Source of the DNA: Antennarius striatus
Taxonomy: Eukaryota; Chordata; Actinopteri; Lophiiformes; Antennariidae
DNA length: 64,000 nt
Reading direction: 5' to 3'
Assembly: GCF_040054535.1 (NCBI RefSeq)
Contig: NC_090789.1
Coordinates: 3,526,197 to 3,590,196, forward strand
In this document: positions 36,801 through 50,995 of the stretch, in pieces
How positions within the stretch are numbered: position 1 is the first letter of the stretch
Layout: each line of letters begins with the position of its first letter
Program-made: the position numbers and the translations under genes
The notes under the pieces: generated by a model
Told to the model about the DNA's origin: nothing
Seen by the model: the letters and a program-made list of their open reading frames with translations, nothing else
Database searches by the model: none

Positions 36801-39800
36801 GAAAGGCTAAATAATACAACTGAATGTCTTTAATTGCTTTTAAACCATTAATTGTACTGCAGAGATTTGTTTTTACCCAATCATTGTATTCCAAGTAGCT
36901 CTTGAAGTGGAAAAGTTCCTTGGCTTGATGGTTGTAACTCAGACTGTTTAGCAAATAGAGTGCTCAAATCAGCTTTCAAGGTATTTACTTTAGTACACAA
37001 CAGTCTCCTTACAATGACTGCTGTCCCCCCTCTGTTGAACATCACACATTATTATTATACTTTGGCCAGCACATAATAAGCCAAATAGAGCGACATTAAG
37101 CTACAGAATTATTTTTATGTCCATCTGACTGGGAGTTGGCCTGCATCTGATGATTGCCGGGTAGTCTAACAATAACTTTTTTCCATTGTGAATTTGTTAC
37201 AGAGGGATCTGTAGAACTGTAGAGAGTAGGATCAGTCAGTCGCAAAAAAAAAATAAAACCATAGCCTCCCACCTTTTATAGAAGCTGGTTTAAAAAAGAA
37301 ATTTAGAATCCAGTCTCAGGATTAAGTTGTAATTACCTAAGGCATTGTTATGATCAGGAAGTCTGTCCTCTGCTTGGAATGTGACCGGAAATTAGTCGTA
37401 TGTGTTCAGTTACTCATTTCCAGAATTGGGAGGTGATGATTTTATGTAACATTTCTTTGAAATAGGGTTCCAGCTATCTATTAATTTCTTCAGTGATTAA
37501 TCTTCTAGTAATTTGCACAATTGATTGTTCATTTAGTCTGTGAATCATCAACAAAAGTGTTAATTGCAAATTCCTTGGTTCCAAAATACGCCGTTGATTC
37601 TTTTTAAACATTAAGTTAACAACATCATTTAGGGCTCTTGGAAATTGCAATGAGCATTCACAGAGCTTTTTAACATCTTGTGTTCAGTTAGTCATGAAAA
37701 TATTTGGCAGATTATTTGAAAAGGAAACTAATCAGTAAAGGAACCTTACACTGAAACAAGTTGCATAACTTTCTTGAAACAAATTGTTGTTTTAAGTCTT
37801 AATTTTTTTGGTCTAAAAAGAAAAAAATTGTCATTTGTATTGCAGTACAAAATAAACTTATATTTAGAAACTTTATCTAATTTGTCTTAATATTCTGATT
37901 GACGTTGAACTAAGATTTAACCGGTAGCCAGGTGTCAGGGTATTAAAATAAGTTTGTGCCTGAGCTGACTTTTATTAACTTAGGGAAGAGAAGAAACACC
38001 ATGGAGCAGTGTTAACAGGGTTTGATAATGCCCGTGTGCTGCCACAAACTTTTCATATGTAATGCTCTATTATTATTTGGTGATGCACCTAAATGTCTGC
38101 GCAAAATTACTGGTAATGGAAACCTGGATTTCTTTTGTTCATTGCAGTACAAGAGCCAACGTGTGATTACCTGTGGTCTGAAGCACCGTAGCACCATTAC
38201 CACTCTGACCACTGGTCACACATTTTGTTTCTATTTTTCTTCTTTGTCGACGTGTAAATTATAGTCAGACTCCCAAGGAATTCCTTCCTTTAGAGAAACC
38301 ACCGACCTAAATCATTCTAAAATGGTAATCATGGTTCAGCATCAGCTGCTGTAATTCTTTTCATGACTAGATGAGCTGGAAACCACTTATTTTCCCACAC
38401 TCAGCTTCCTGCCCCGGGGTTGTCAGAGGAACTGGGACATCGTCCCAGTGTTTGCTTGTAACCGTTGCATGTGACCAGCTCTGGAGCACATAACTTTAAT
38501 ACTTATATGCATTTGTGTTCACAGTCAAATGGAAAGGACAGTGTTGAATCGGACTTTTCCAGTTACACAGTGGGAGTGGAATTTGGCATTGACGTCGTCT
38601 GCTTGAAATTGCTTTGTCTTGTACAGGTTTTTTGTTTTAAGTGTGACTTTTCTACTTTAAGCTTCTTGGAACTTGGCTTCAGTGTTAATGTCTCGATGAC
38701 ATGCAATTATGGTGTAGACTTTATAAGTCCCATTTATCTTTCGTTCACAGTTGAGCATATAGGCCAACATTACATGACATTTTCTTACATGTTGTAGTTA
38801 AATGTGGCTGCTTTTTAAGATTTAGTCTCCCACAACCATTTTTTTTTTTTGTGGCTTTTATATTTTTGTCTTTTTTTGAGTGATACTTAAATGTCAAACA
38901 TTTAGATTATGAAAAACAAGTTAAAATCTTTCAGTGTATTTCCGTTTATGACGTCAAGTATTTTCAGGTCAGTGTCATATCTGCTCCTTGAAGTCTTATC
39001 CTAATGGTCCTGTTATCACCGAGGTATCACAGCATTTACAGTTTGACCTTTAAAGGAGGACTCTACTCCTTTTTCTATCTCTATTGGGTTGTTTGGAATA
39101 GATCACAACAGTCAAAACTATTGTGGTTCACACTTGGCTAGCTGCCTATATATAAACCATTGATTTTTTTAAATATTCAAATTAAACATGTAAATTAAAA
39201 ATCATTGATGCATATACATGATCGGTGTTTTTCCCCTGTTTTAACCTGTGCCTGGTGAAAACAGTAGTTGTAGCGTTGCCAAAAGGTGACATGAGATGAG
39301 GTCCTGATTTCCCGTCTTCATGTTTTAAACTTTTCAAACTTCTTTAACGTTTGTGTTTTGTAGTCTTTTTTTGGCATGAAAAAAATTGCCTATGTTAATA
39401 TTCTTTGCTTTTGATTTATGATTGCATTGCTCCACATAGGTTGGGCAGATCTCAAACTGCTTGCAAAACATGAGTTGGATTGACTGAAATGAGATCACTC
39501 AAAAGTGTAATTGGTGTTATTTCTGAATTTATTCAAAGATTTATTTATACGTCAGTTCAGAGTCAGCATCCAGATGTGCAGCTCAGGCACCAGACTGATC
39601 CTTTCTGTGACGCTAAAAGGCAGTTGTTGTTTTTTTAAACTGGGCCGTAGCACCTAAGTAGGTGTAGTAAAACTTAACTGCTGCCTGCAGGCCATCATGA
39701 AGATGGAAAAACTACAGTCAGTCAGACCAAGGCTTCAATGTTATGAGAGGGAGTGTTTGCAAGATTGCTGTCCCAGTTGAGATTTCTAGTGGTCTTGTTA

Positions 39801-40827
39801 ATTAGTTATGTCTTGACTCCCTCTGGAATTTTCCTGAAATTAGTCCCGAGTGGCACACCTTACCCACACAACTACAACCAAGCTCTAATTTTTTTCTTTG
39901 TAAGCTCTGCAGTCTTATTTGGGCACAAAATGTGTTAATTTGAACGAAAACACTGTAAATTGTGTCTCATGACCAAAAGCAAAACTCCAAGGAGATGTGA
40001 GTCTTTTTTTTTTTTTTAAATAATATTGTGTAACCTTCAGCTGCAGAATCATTTTGCTGATGTCATTCATTTTTCTGCAGTGCTGCATTTCTTTCCCCAC
40101 ATGGGAGATGAGTTGGATGGATTCTTAAATGATTTGTTTATAAAACAAAGGAGGTCATTTAAACCGACAGATTTCATCTAGTTCCCCAACTGACTCATCA
40201 AGGCTCTCACTGTCCCATTTGTAACTCTCCTAACACATAATTATATAAGAAATACAATGGAAAACACATTACTTGGAGGTTTGTAATGCATCAAATGTAA
40301 ATTACTTGTCCTTGTTGGATTCTGTGTGTCACATCCTTGAAATGGTTTAACACCTACCACCAGTAATCTTGTTCATCAACTGATCTTTTAGTTGATGAGT
40401 TGCGCTTTACGTCATATTTTGTAAAACTGATCGTGTGGAAGCTTGTAAGGCGAGGTGTGGCCCCTCCAGACGAACACAGCTGTGATCAGATCTGGCATCT
40501 ATGATTGGAGAAACACAACGTTTTTGTCTTATTTTGTCAGGAGTGTGACTAATGTACACTCTTGGGAAAGCCTGCATGCACAAACACATGTACACAAGAT
40601 TATACATGCCAATTCCAGTCAGAAAACCTCTGATTACCAAAGGGGTGAGCTCTCTTTATCAAGGATCCCAGTAAAAAAAAGTCTCAGCATTAAATTTCTT
40701 GTCTTAAATTTTGTCTCATTAATTTTTCATCTTAACTTGATTCTTCTGTTTTTTGCACAGTGCATTAAAAGTGAATGCATTCAGCTTTGGTTCTCTGCCT
40801 AATTTTGTTTGCTTGTCTCTCTGTTAG
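33876..40827 (+). other. First intron of rnf19a, no coding exon seen
   Basis: About 7 kb of AT-rich DNA with no clear microsatellite. A perfect 10-bp inverted repeat, CCCAGATTGT / ACAATCTGGG with a 10-base loop, is at 34051-34080. Several short open frames occur, but none resembles a known protein or carries consistent splice sites. A good acceptor, CTGTTAG|GTTGG, at 40827/40828 opens the coding exon. Confidence 0.55.
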
Positions 40828-41020
40828 GTTGGTGTTGGACATCTGCATCCCATAACTTGGATTTAAACTGGTGGTTGGACCACTTTAGAAAATTTTCTGG
40901 ACATTCAGTATCGGCTCAAAGCCACGATGTCTTAGCAAAAGTGGCACGGCCCCCTCCCCTGAACACCCCAGTCCTTCATCTCCTGTCCTGATGTTGTGAT
41001 TTCACGCTGATTCTAGCGTG

Positions 41021-42613
41021 ATGACCAGCCTGCACCAGCAGCACAATGGCAGCAACGGCTCAGAGCGAGACCTTCAGTCAGCTGCCTCCTCTGTCAGCCT
41101 CCCTTCAGTTAGGAAGACGCCCAAGAAACGCCGCCTCTCCCTGCATTCACTGTTCGGTCGCCGCCGTCGTCCTGACTGCGACCCGAAACGAAAGTCCAGG
41201 ACTCCGCAAGCCGCCACTGCCACTGGAGTGGACAGAGTTGTCACCACTGACAATGTCCAGCCAGACACTTCTCTCGATCAAACCTCCGCTCACTCCGCGC
41301 TGGCGGCGGCATCGACTTCATCGATATCGGGTTCTTCGTCGGAGCTGCTGGAGTGTCCCCTCTGCCTGCTGCGCCATGCGCGAGACCACTTCCCTGATAT
41401 CATGACCTGCCACCACCGCTCCTGTGCCGACTGCCTGCGACAGTATCTCCGCATCGAGATCTCCGAGTCACGAGTCAACATCTGCTGCCCCGAGTGTTCA
41501 GAACGCTTCAACCCCCATGACATCCAGATGATCCTGGGGGACCGGGCCCTCATGGAGAAGTACGAAGAGTTCATGCTGAGAAGGTGGTTGGTGGCTGAAC
41601 CCGACTGCCGCTGGTGCCCCGCTCCCGACTGCGGGTAAGAGCCAAATCTGAGGAATTATATAGTTAATTTCAAGCATTTGAGGCTATTTCCCTTTTAATT
41701 TGTGTTTTGCAATTTAAATTATATAATTCTCTAGTTTGGTTACCTGAGGTGTGCCTGATGATTCCTTCATCTGACACAAAGACAGCACGACTCCCAAAAA
41801 TACCATTCAGCAGCTGCATCAACAGAACTTCAAGGATGTAGTCTGGCCTTTTGAAGTTCACCCCAGATTTTGCATCGATGCCTTCGAGTTGGTTATAAAT
41901 AACAGTCGGGACAGAAAAGAAGTGTTTGTTGTCTGGAGGCAGTGTTCTGATATCAGTTTTATAACCACCGAAGGTGGTTCAGCTCCAGCGTGAATAATAT
42001 TAAAGCTAAATATAGATAAAAATGACGAGGGGTTTGTGGCCTAGGTGAGGGTCAGGTCATGTTCTTGAAAGTTAGCCCACAGGGGCCCTAGAGGATAACA
42101 ACATGCTGTCTGTTCTTAGTAAGGCCCCCAACCTTAATGCACATTGGAGCCGTGACTCTCACTATGCACACAGCACTTTGAAAATTGTTGTGCTGCATTT
42201 GCAGCCGCTTGTTTTTGTCCCTCTCATTTTGTTCTCCTGCAGAAAGTATTGATAGATGTTAACAGATTATTGGAGAAGTTGCTAACCCACATCTTTTATA
42301 GCCAATTCAAATTATTAGTTTAGGTTTAGCTAGTGAGTGTTGGGTTTAATAGCAGCTTTTGTCTTCTTTCTTGGCTTGATTGGCATCTACACTGGTGGTC
42401 CTGTCAGTTTAAATAATGACTCTTTTTTTCCCCCTTCCCTCTTTTTAGTCTTCTTGTACTCATCAGATTGAATATCCAATATATATTTTCATTAATTTTA
42501 AAAGTAAAATGCTTTCAGTTTTGAACTACAGGCTGCGAACATTAATTGCTGCATTTAAAGGCTTGTCTCATTTAACATTTCACAAACTTAACAAGTGTAA
42601 CTCAACAAACATC

Positions 42614-42652
<39 letters not shown>

Positions 42653-45600
42653 AGCTGATGCAATTTTAACCACAGCTTTAAACTGAATAAACATCTGTCT
42701 TGCTAAAGACTTTAAGAAGAATTACATTAATAAATACAAGATATCACGACGTGTCAGCTGAGGGTTTCTTGTAAGCTGCAGACTTTCGTTTGAATAGTTT
42801 CGGATGTTTATACTTTTGCACCCTGTGATCTCAATTGTAAGCTGTTGCACATTGTCCGGTTCATGCTGCCCAGTGTCTGTTTTTGTTTTTCCATCTGCCA
42901 GTAATGTTTCCATGTTAACCCAACCCAATGACGGAAACAGTTCAAGGTTCATCCGAGGTTTTCTTGTACATATATTTATTAATAGACTATTTATGGCATA
43001 CGACACATCAGGTCTGGCTTCTTAACAGATTTGTCGTTCATATCTTGTCCGTACCAGAGTGACACAAATAGTTTGAATCGTCAGTTAATTTTATTATTTT
43101 TATAAGTAATACAGATGTTTATTTAGGCAGTAATTGTTGGAGTATGATAATTGATGGGTGCGACAATAAATTTTTATAATGTCAATGTTTGTCCGGCTAC
43201 ATAAGATTAGCATTTTAAAACGAACCATCTGTTTGCCTCCGTTATCTCTCTGTTCTTTTCAATAATGGCTCTCAGACTGACCGTGGCGTGTTTGGTGCTA
43301 TGGTGACACGCAACCGTGAACAACAGACTGAGTCGGTGCTGATTTTTTTTTTCTTTTTGTTATGCGTGTCACAGCTTTGTGAAATCATCGCGGACGTCAT
43401 CTGATTTCCTGTGTTTATTTAAGAACAACTCCTCAGAGTAAAGTCAACAGCTGAGGCGTACAGTGAAAGAACACAGCATTTTTTGCATTTTAACATACCA
43501 GAAGTTGCACTTAGGTTCCACATACCTTAATATACGTCATTTCTTTCCCACTGCACTTATTATTACAGTCCTGCTGACCCCTAGCATTAACTGTATTTAG
43601 TCTTAAAACACTATATCCATATCTCCTCCTCTCAGATATGCAGTCATCGCGTTCGGTTGTGCCAGCTGCCCCAAGATCACCTGTGGGCGTGAGGGATGTG
43701 GCACAGAGTTCTGCTACCACTGCAAGCAGCTATGGCATCCCAACCAAACATGCGACACGGCGCGACAGCAAAGGACCCAAACCTTCAGACTGAGGAGTTT
43801 CAGGTCCTCCTCCCTGAGTTACAGCCAAGAGAGTGGAGCGGCAGGTACTTCTAGATTCAGACACATTCAGGGTATAAGATGCACTCTAAATATTACCAAA
43901 CATGCCGAATGAACTTCGTGTTTTTGCTGTAGGCGATGACATCAAGCCGTGTCCTCGCTGTGCCGCCTATATAATCAAGATGAACGATGGCAGTTGTAAT
44001 CACATGACCTGTGCCGTCTGTGGCTGTGAGTTTTGCTGGCTTTGTATGAAGGAGATCTCTGACTTGCACTATTTAAGGTGAGTGTTTGTCTGCTGTTGGT
44101 TGTAGTTTCTAATTCATATTCAAAGGTTAATTATTACGAAGTCAAAGAATCGAATTTGACATCCCCATTTCTTCTCTCCTGCTATCCCATCAGTCCATCA
44201 GGTTGCACCTTTTGGGGGAAGAAGCCTTGGAGCAGGAAGAAAAAGATCCTCTGGCAACTTGGCACATTGGTGGGCGCCCCCGTGGGCATCGCCCTCATTG
44301 CCGGCATCGCTATCCCTGCAATGATAATCGGCATCCCGGTGTACGTGGGAAGAAAGGTGAGGAATGGCGTCGAGAGAGAAAGAACATAAGTCGGCTTACG
44401 GTGGTAAAGTTAAAGTCCCAGAGATAATTAGCAGTGTAATTAGCGAGCTTCCTCCTCAGATCCATAACCGCTACGAGGGCAAGGACATTTCAAAACACAA
44501 GAGGAACTTGGTAATCGCGGGCGGCGTGACGCTGTCGGTAATCGTGTCCCCTGTAGTCGCAGCAGTAACTGTCGGTAAGAAAGAACGATCCGTTTCTGTT
44601 TTCACTTCCTCTCCTTCACCATCTGTTCCACAGCAACATCTGAATTATTTAGTGGGTGTTATTGGTGGGTTACTAGCATAAATATCACACACACGCATTA
44701 TTCACAGCTTCAAATTGTCAGTCTTGTCTTTCTTCTACAAACTAATTCATAATTTAAAGAGTGTTAATTTGATATTTTCAGGTAAAAGTTAGGTAAAAAT
44801 TCACTGTGTGTGTTTACGTTATGTAATGAAGGCATCGGCGTACCCATCATGCTGGCCTACGTCTATGGAGTCGTTCCCATCTCACTGTGCCGGAGCGGCG
44901 GCTGTGGCGTATCCGCCGGCAACGGAAAAGGAGTGCGAATCGAGTTTGACGATGAAAATGACAACATAGGCAGCGGAGCTGCGGCTACAGGTGAGAGTCT
45001 GTACCTGTCAGATAGACGGGATGTTAATGGAACTCAGCACAGATGATGCCACGAGAACGCAGAACAACAAGCTAAAAAGTACCAACTCACGCCCAAATTT
45101 AACAGCAATCTGTTTTTATACAAATCATGACCTGTTTACTGAACATACTCCACAGTATTTTGTTGTTAACACTGTATTGTTTGAACTTAAAATACACCGT
45201 ATCACCACAAAGATAGAGCACACGTCTTCTCTTTGATGAGAGATTCTTGCTCCTTACAAGGTTCGAAGTAAAAATAAATGCCGTTCTCCTCAAGCAGAGT
45301 TCCGACAATGTCCTAATTTCCCAAGTTGGGAAGAATAGAGTAAACATCTAAGTATCCACCACACAAAGCCACATTAAAAACAAGAATAAAAGACAACGTG
45401 ACTGATTAGAATATCAAATCTGACTTCAATTAAACCGGTTTTATTTGTTTCCTTTTGATCTTTATGGAATGGTTCGGTTACACATTCGTGTTCAAGTTCC
45501 AGCCTGGCTTATGTCAAGATTACTGCAGCAACACAACACCTTAATATTCATATGATATCAGACTCCTTTGGATCTGTAACACGGGGGGTTGTGGACCCAA

Positions 45601-47645
45601 CAGAGTGTGTTTACCTGGCAGAAGTAGGACTACATCTGTCAGAGCTTCTGGGTGGACTCGTGGATCATTCACAAACCAGAAGAGCTGATGGGAGACAAGT
45701 GTTTGATGGTGTGAAATTACTGGCACTGTCTGGGTGTTTCCAACGTCTGAATCGGAGTGTGTGTCAGCCGGAGCTTGTTGTGCTTTCCCAGGAGGGGCGT
45801 AGTGTTTCACATGGCTTCTGTCAACGCTCCCTGAGCGATTACGACTGCAGGGACTTTGAGCTTTGGTGTGAGACTCGATGACATGTATTCACACCTCATA
45901 AATCATCATTCATTTGTTCCAGGAAGAATGTAAAGCCCAAAACAGTCGGTTCAGTGCTTGATGTGACTTCAGAAGAGTAAACTTCAGGGACCCGACTGTT
46001 TGCTTGTTCCAGTTCTTTGTGGCCCCGATCTATATTTCCCTCCTCATCTTTTCTGTTTTGTTCTTTTTATAACAGAATCTTATGTAAATTATTAAATGAC
46101 GCGAGATGGCCGATGTTTTTCTGCTCAGACACCACTTCGGTGGCCGAGACTCGACTCAACAATCCCAGCCTCGGCGACGGCGCGAGCGTGGGCGGCCTGA
46201 CGGGCCTGAGCCTGAGCGTCAGCGGGAGTCACATGGAGCGCTGCGGCATGAGCTCCACCCAGAGGGACAACATGAGCGACAACGCCAGCACCACCGCTCT
46301 CGCTGGAACCAGCATCACCGGCAGCCTCTCAGGCAGCTGCTACAACAGGTATCAGAATATTGTAGTCAGCTCTCGACGCTGAATCAAGCTTAAATAAGCA
46401 CAAATTACACAAGAAGGGCAGATAAATTTCCCCTCGAGGTGTTGATAACTGAAGAAACATTTATGGATGACTGATTTAAAGGTTGTGTTGCTCCTTATGA
46501 GATCTACCAAAAGCCGCACTAATTTCCAAAGAGTTCTCCTCTAAAGAAAGCAGACATACAGTCGCTGATCGTTTTACTTTACTCTCTTATTGTCAGGATG
46601 GAGGTGCAGGCGGACGTTCAGAAGGAGCGCTGCAGTCTGAGTGGAGAGTCGGCCACCGTCAGCCTCGGGACCATCAGTGACAACGCCAGCACTAAAGCCA
46701 TGGCGGGATCCATTCTGAACGCCTACATGGAAAGGTCAGCAGTCGGATCAGTGCCCTGATCCTGTTGCAGGACTTTGATTTTATATATAAACAACAGTAT
46801 ACCAGCTACATGTTGATCCTTTTGCTTCATTGATTCACTTTTTCAGAGACAATAGCCTTGAAGTTCAGGCAGACTCTGAGTCAAAGCAGGAGAAGATGAG
46901 GCACTGCAGTGCCAGCAGCAGCCTGGATGAAGCCAGCTGCAGCAGCGCCAACACCGGCCTCAAAGGCGCCGGCGGCACGTGCACATGTTCCTGCACCTCC
47001 GCCTGCTGCTACGCGCAGCACGACAACCACTGCTGCCCTTCGTCGCCCTGGTCGAAGGATCAGTCCCTTCCTGGGGGCAAGAAGGGCAAAGGAAAGCTTT
47101 GGAAAAAAGAAAGCAGTAAAGGAGAAGCGAGACTGAACAAGATTCCCGGAGATGCGGACGCTCAGCTGGCGGAGCAGCGCAGCACCAACTCCTCCGAGTT
47201 CGACTCGCCGTCTCTGAGCAGCAGCCTGCCGTCGGTGGCCGATTCACACTGCAGCCACTTCTCGTCGGAGCTCAGCTGCTCCGACCCCGAAACCTCACGG
47301 GCGTCTCATCCGCTCTGCCCCGCCCCGACGGACCCTCAACCCGCCACCGCCTTCAGCGACGTCGCCCATGTCGTACCCATGCCTGAGGTGGAACACGACC
47401 GTCTGGAGCATTACCCACCTCTGAGCAGCCAGCCAGCCTTCACCCACCGCCTGCTGTCGTCTTCGTCTCCGCCTGCGTCGCCCAAAGAGGGATGCAGCGG
47501 GACGTTTCTGTACATCAGCGAGGAGGGAGGAGATGACGGCACGGACACTAAGTCAGAGAAAGACGAGAAAGTAACAGAGACCAGCAGCGCTGGACCACCG
47601 CCTAAAAGCCCGACGAGGAAGCGCTGCATACAGACAGACATCTGA
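41021..47645 (+). CDS. rnf19a: RBR-type E3 ubiquitin ligase RNF19A (dorfin)
   Basis: Membrane-anchored RING-between-RING ligase. Nine coding exons: 41021-41634, 43636-43844, 43933-44077, 44194-44356, 44460-44574, 44832-44990, 46129-46348, 46597-46734 and 46847-47645; phases agree, total 853 residues (human 838). An in-frame stop at 40997 and the match of MTSLHQQ...[12 protein letters not shown] to the human start support this ATG. Domains: basic [20 protein letters not shown]1 from [15 protein letters not shown] (Cys112); IBR around [20 protein letters not shown]2 with [19 protein letters not shown], whose GSC cysteine is the expected catalytic one; two membrane segments, [20 protein letters not shown] and the [20 protein letters not shown] region; then a long Ser-rich cytosolic tail ending KRCIQTDI. 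The final exon encodes a Cys-rich patch ([10 protein letters not shown]) not recalled in the human protein. The 3' UTR probably ends near 49550. Confidence 0.97.
42613..42651. repeat. (TG)n microsatellite, about 38 bp
   Basis: TG dinucleotides in the 2-kb second intron of rnf19a. Confidence 0.94.
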
Positions 47646-49525
47646 AGGAAGTCCTGCTTCTGTCGTTTGCAGGATTAGCACTGCTAGCACATTTAGCCTT
47701 ATCACCTAATTCACCATCGGGTGCACATTGGGGAAGCTGGTGCTCTAGTCTAACTATGTTTTTATCTGCTTTGGAGGCAGAAATCCGATGTGAATGTTTA
47801 TAAAGTTAAAAGAGACGGTCGAAGTCCAAGATGGGAAGAGATGTTTGTAGGAAAAATCTAACAGGAGCAAAGCGAAGTCGGAGCAGACGAGTTGGTTCTG
47901 CTGTTTGGTGACAGAACGAGAAGAAAAGTGTGAATCAGGCCTTACAGTCGGGTCCGTGTGAAGAGCTGAATGTGTGTGGAGGGGTGGAAAGAATGTCATC
48001 AGTGGGGTTAGATGCTGCACAAGCCCTAATGAGGGCAATTAAAATCGTTCCTGAATGATCTTCTCAAGCTCAAAACCCTTTTTTCTGTTCCTCACAAACA
48101 CAACCGATTAAAAAAATCGAATGGGGGGGAAGTGATTTTTTTTTGTTAATATTAAGTTCAACTGCTATTTTAAAGCTTTTTCTCCCTTTTTTCATATCTT
48201 CATAAGTTTTCTTTTGCTGCTTGTATGAAGCAGAGATGGATACGACATCACTGCGGTCCACATTTAGCACAGCTGAAGCTTCAACCATCATCCAGAAGAA
48301 GAAATGTTGCTGTTGCTTTTTGTTTAAAAATGTGACTTTTGTTTATTTTTATTTTCCATTTTGGGAAAGTTTTTTTTTTTTTTTTTAACATTGACGATCC
48401 GTGTTGGGTCCATACTTTTCATTTATCATCTTGCAGTTATTAACCTTCACAAGCTCCTGTCTACACTGGTAAAAATAGTTTTTTTTTCTTTACAGCTGCG
48501 AATATAACAAGGTTTTCATCATATATCATGGGGGTGTGAGGCTCATTCATTTAAGTTATTCCTTGTGAGCTTAACTAAGAACAGCTGGAAACTGGTTTTC
48601 TCTCGGACATTGAAGTGTTTCTATCGGATGGTCAGTCAGCTGGAAATTCATCCAGTGAAGGTAAGAAGCCTTACTTATCGATGCAGCGAGAATCTCCACT
48701 GGTGTATTTCAGCACATCTTTTGTCACTGATTTTATATTCAGTCATGAATTTATGTAGTTAAAAAGTTTCCCTCAGTTGTATCCAAATTTAAACCTTTCT
48801 ATCGAGAGCTTCGGGTGTATTTTAGTTCTGTTTTACTTTCTTAAGTCTTTACATACGATACACGAGGATGGTTTTATGTGTGTTGGACCCGAGGTGCCTT
48901 TTGGTGCAAAAGTCCTTTGTATAGATTTTCATTTTTACTTTATGATTCTTTATGTCTTCAAATAATAAAACAAGAGCGCTATGAGAGAATTAACGAAAAT
49001 TGCCTCGTAAAATACTTGAAATCCGACCTGAAATATTCACCTTCCCCCGGCGTTTGCTTGTTTCTCCTACCAAAGACACCCGGTAGAACCGTCACGGAGT
49101 TGGTGACACTTGAATGTTGTGACATACATTAAGACTTCAGTCTGTAAGGCTGAAACCGGCTCCGACAGCCACAATACACAAGATCCATTTGATTTTTGGG
49201 ACTTTTCAAAGCCTTAATGGCTTTTTTGTGTTTACGCCAGCTATGGAATACTGTATTTTTAAAAAGAATTTTTCCCTAAAGTAGCCAAAGCCAGTTCACC
49301 TGTGAGGTGATCTGCTCTGGTTGGCAATAAAAGCCCTCGGTTAGAGTAGCTGTGGTGCATCTTTAGACCTCCGGCGGGATGATTCCTGTGAGTTTTATAT
49401 TATGATTTGAAGACCAGAGCCACGTCTATTTTCTAACTTGGTTAAAAGAAGCTTATGCTATATGAAAAAGTATATATTACTGAATTATTGCTATATAAAA
49501 TGCATGTAAATCCATATCCTCAAAC

Positions 49526-49531
49526 AATAAA
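49526..49531 (+). promoter_or_regulatory. Candidate distal poly(A) signal of rnf19a
   Basis: AATAAA about 1.9 kb past the stop codon. Earlier AATAAA words occur at about 48964 and 49326, so alternative 3' ends are possible. Confidence 0.5.
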
Positions 49532-49551
49532 AAATTCTCAATGAAGCCTGT

Positions 49552-50990
49552 TGTCTGTATAATTTGAGATGAATGATTTTAAGTATTGTGCTCACACTTT
49601 ATCCACCACTAATGTAATAAAATAAGAATGCATTGTTTTTGTTGGTTCCCTCTGAGTGAGTTTAAATGCTGTTGAGTTTCAGAAGTCAGACAGAAGAACA
49701 TAAAAACATCCACATAGCAGTTTATTTTTTACACTTGCATTCAATCTATTTACATACAGTACATGCTCTTTACAGCGTTTTCAGTTGAGAATTCTGCTCT
49801 TATTTAGACAAGTGATGAAAAATGTTAAATGAAACAAACCAAATTAATAACTGCAAGTATGAAAGAAGTTAAGTTTGTGGCACATTGTGCTGCGTTAATG
49901 TCTTTTCTGTGTTATAAAATATTTAAATGAGATGGCCTTAAAGGTCCTTTTTGACCACTAGGTGTTGTATTGCCCCCTTCTGGCGATAGTCCCGCATTAC
50001 CACCAGCTGAACACAAGGGAAAAGAAGATAAAATCCTGTTCTTTAGGGTTTGAAAATTTGAAAATCAATGCTCATCCTTAGAATATTTGCACCTAAAAAT
50101 ACAATACATTCATTTTGATCTCCCATATTTTTAAAATTATTTTGACATTATCCATCTGTGAAGAATGTAAAGAAAAGGTCAAATAAAAAGGTGCAATGCT
50201 AAAACTTATAGGAGACTTTCCTCCTAATTACACACAATTTATTTACATTCAAGATCAAACCTGAGGACTGGAATCAGTCTTACAGTACTCCAACTCCAGC
50301 AGATGGACGTTTAATAAATCAGTAAAGACTGAAGTCAGGATTTGTTTAGTACATTCAAGCTGTAATAAATCATTATTTTCCTTTCTTCTCTGTTTTTTGT
50401 TACCTCATACTTCGCTTTAGAGAGATACTAGCTGCAGAAATATTTTATAGTAAGTTGAAACAGGATATACTGATATACTGAGAATGTGTGCCGGATATTT
50501 TAACATCCTTATCTCTTCATACGGTAACTACAGGTGAGTTAATGAATTTCTGAGCTCATTTTGTTGCCAACCAAACTCACTGGAACACAAACGGAAATAA
50601 AACCTTTGACTCTTGGCATATTTCATCCTAAACATGGTAGAAATCTCAATAAGGCACACATAATCCCCTCTCCAGCAGTAATCTGCAGCCTGCTGTGTAA
50701 AACCTGTGTAGACAGTACATTGTAATGTGACTGATCGATAGTGCAAGCAGGTCTTGAGCTGTTTTAGGTAAAGCTGCCGTTATGTAAGGTTGTGTACTCA
50801 GGAGTTACGGTGTGAGCTGCACATGCTGCAGATGGTGCACGACTGAAAGAGAGACGCTCGTCCCAGGATCCTGTCCCAGGAGTTAAAACCGCTAAAATCC
50901 ACTTTTTTTTTTGTTTTCTTGTTTAAAAGTTCTTTTCATCCACATGTTTGACGTTTGATATTTCACTCCTCTGCGTCCAAATCACTCCAC
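49552..50990. other. Tail-to-tail interval between rnf19a and spag1
   Basis: No coding frame was recognised. Minus AATAAA words at 49721-49726 and 50238-50243 are candidate spag1 transcript ends. Around 49973-49987 the minus strand reads CGCCAGAAGGGGGCAA, similar to CTCF sites with two mismatches. Confidence 0.45.
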
Positions 50991-50995
50991 AAACA

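Noticed and set aside
36661-36954. 97-codon minus frame in rnf19a intron 1
   Set aside because: No recognised domain, and AT-rich codon use like the surrounding intron.
45552-45881. 109-codon plus frame in the rnf19a intron
   Set aside because: It lies between two well-supported coding exons without usable splice signals in phase, and no homology was recognised.
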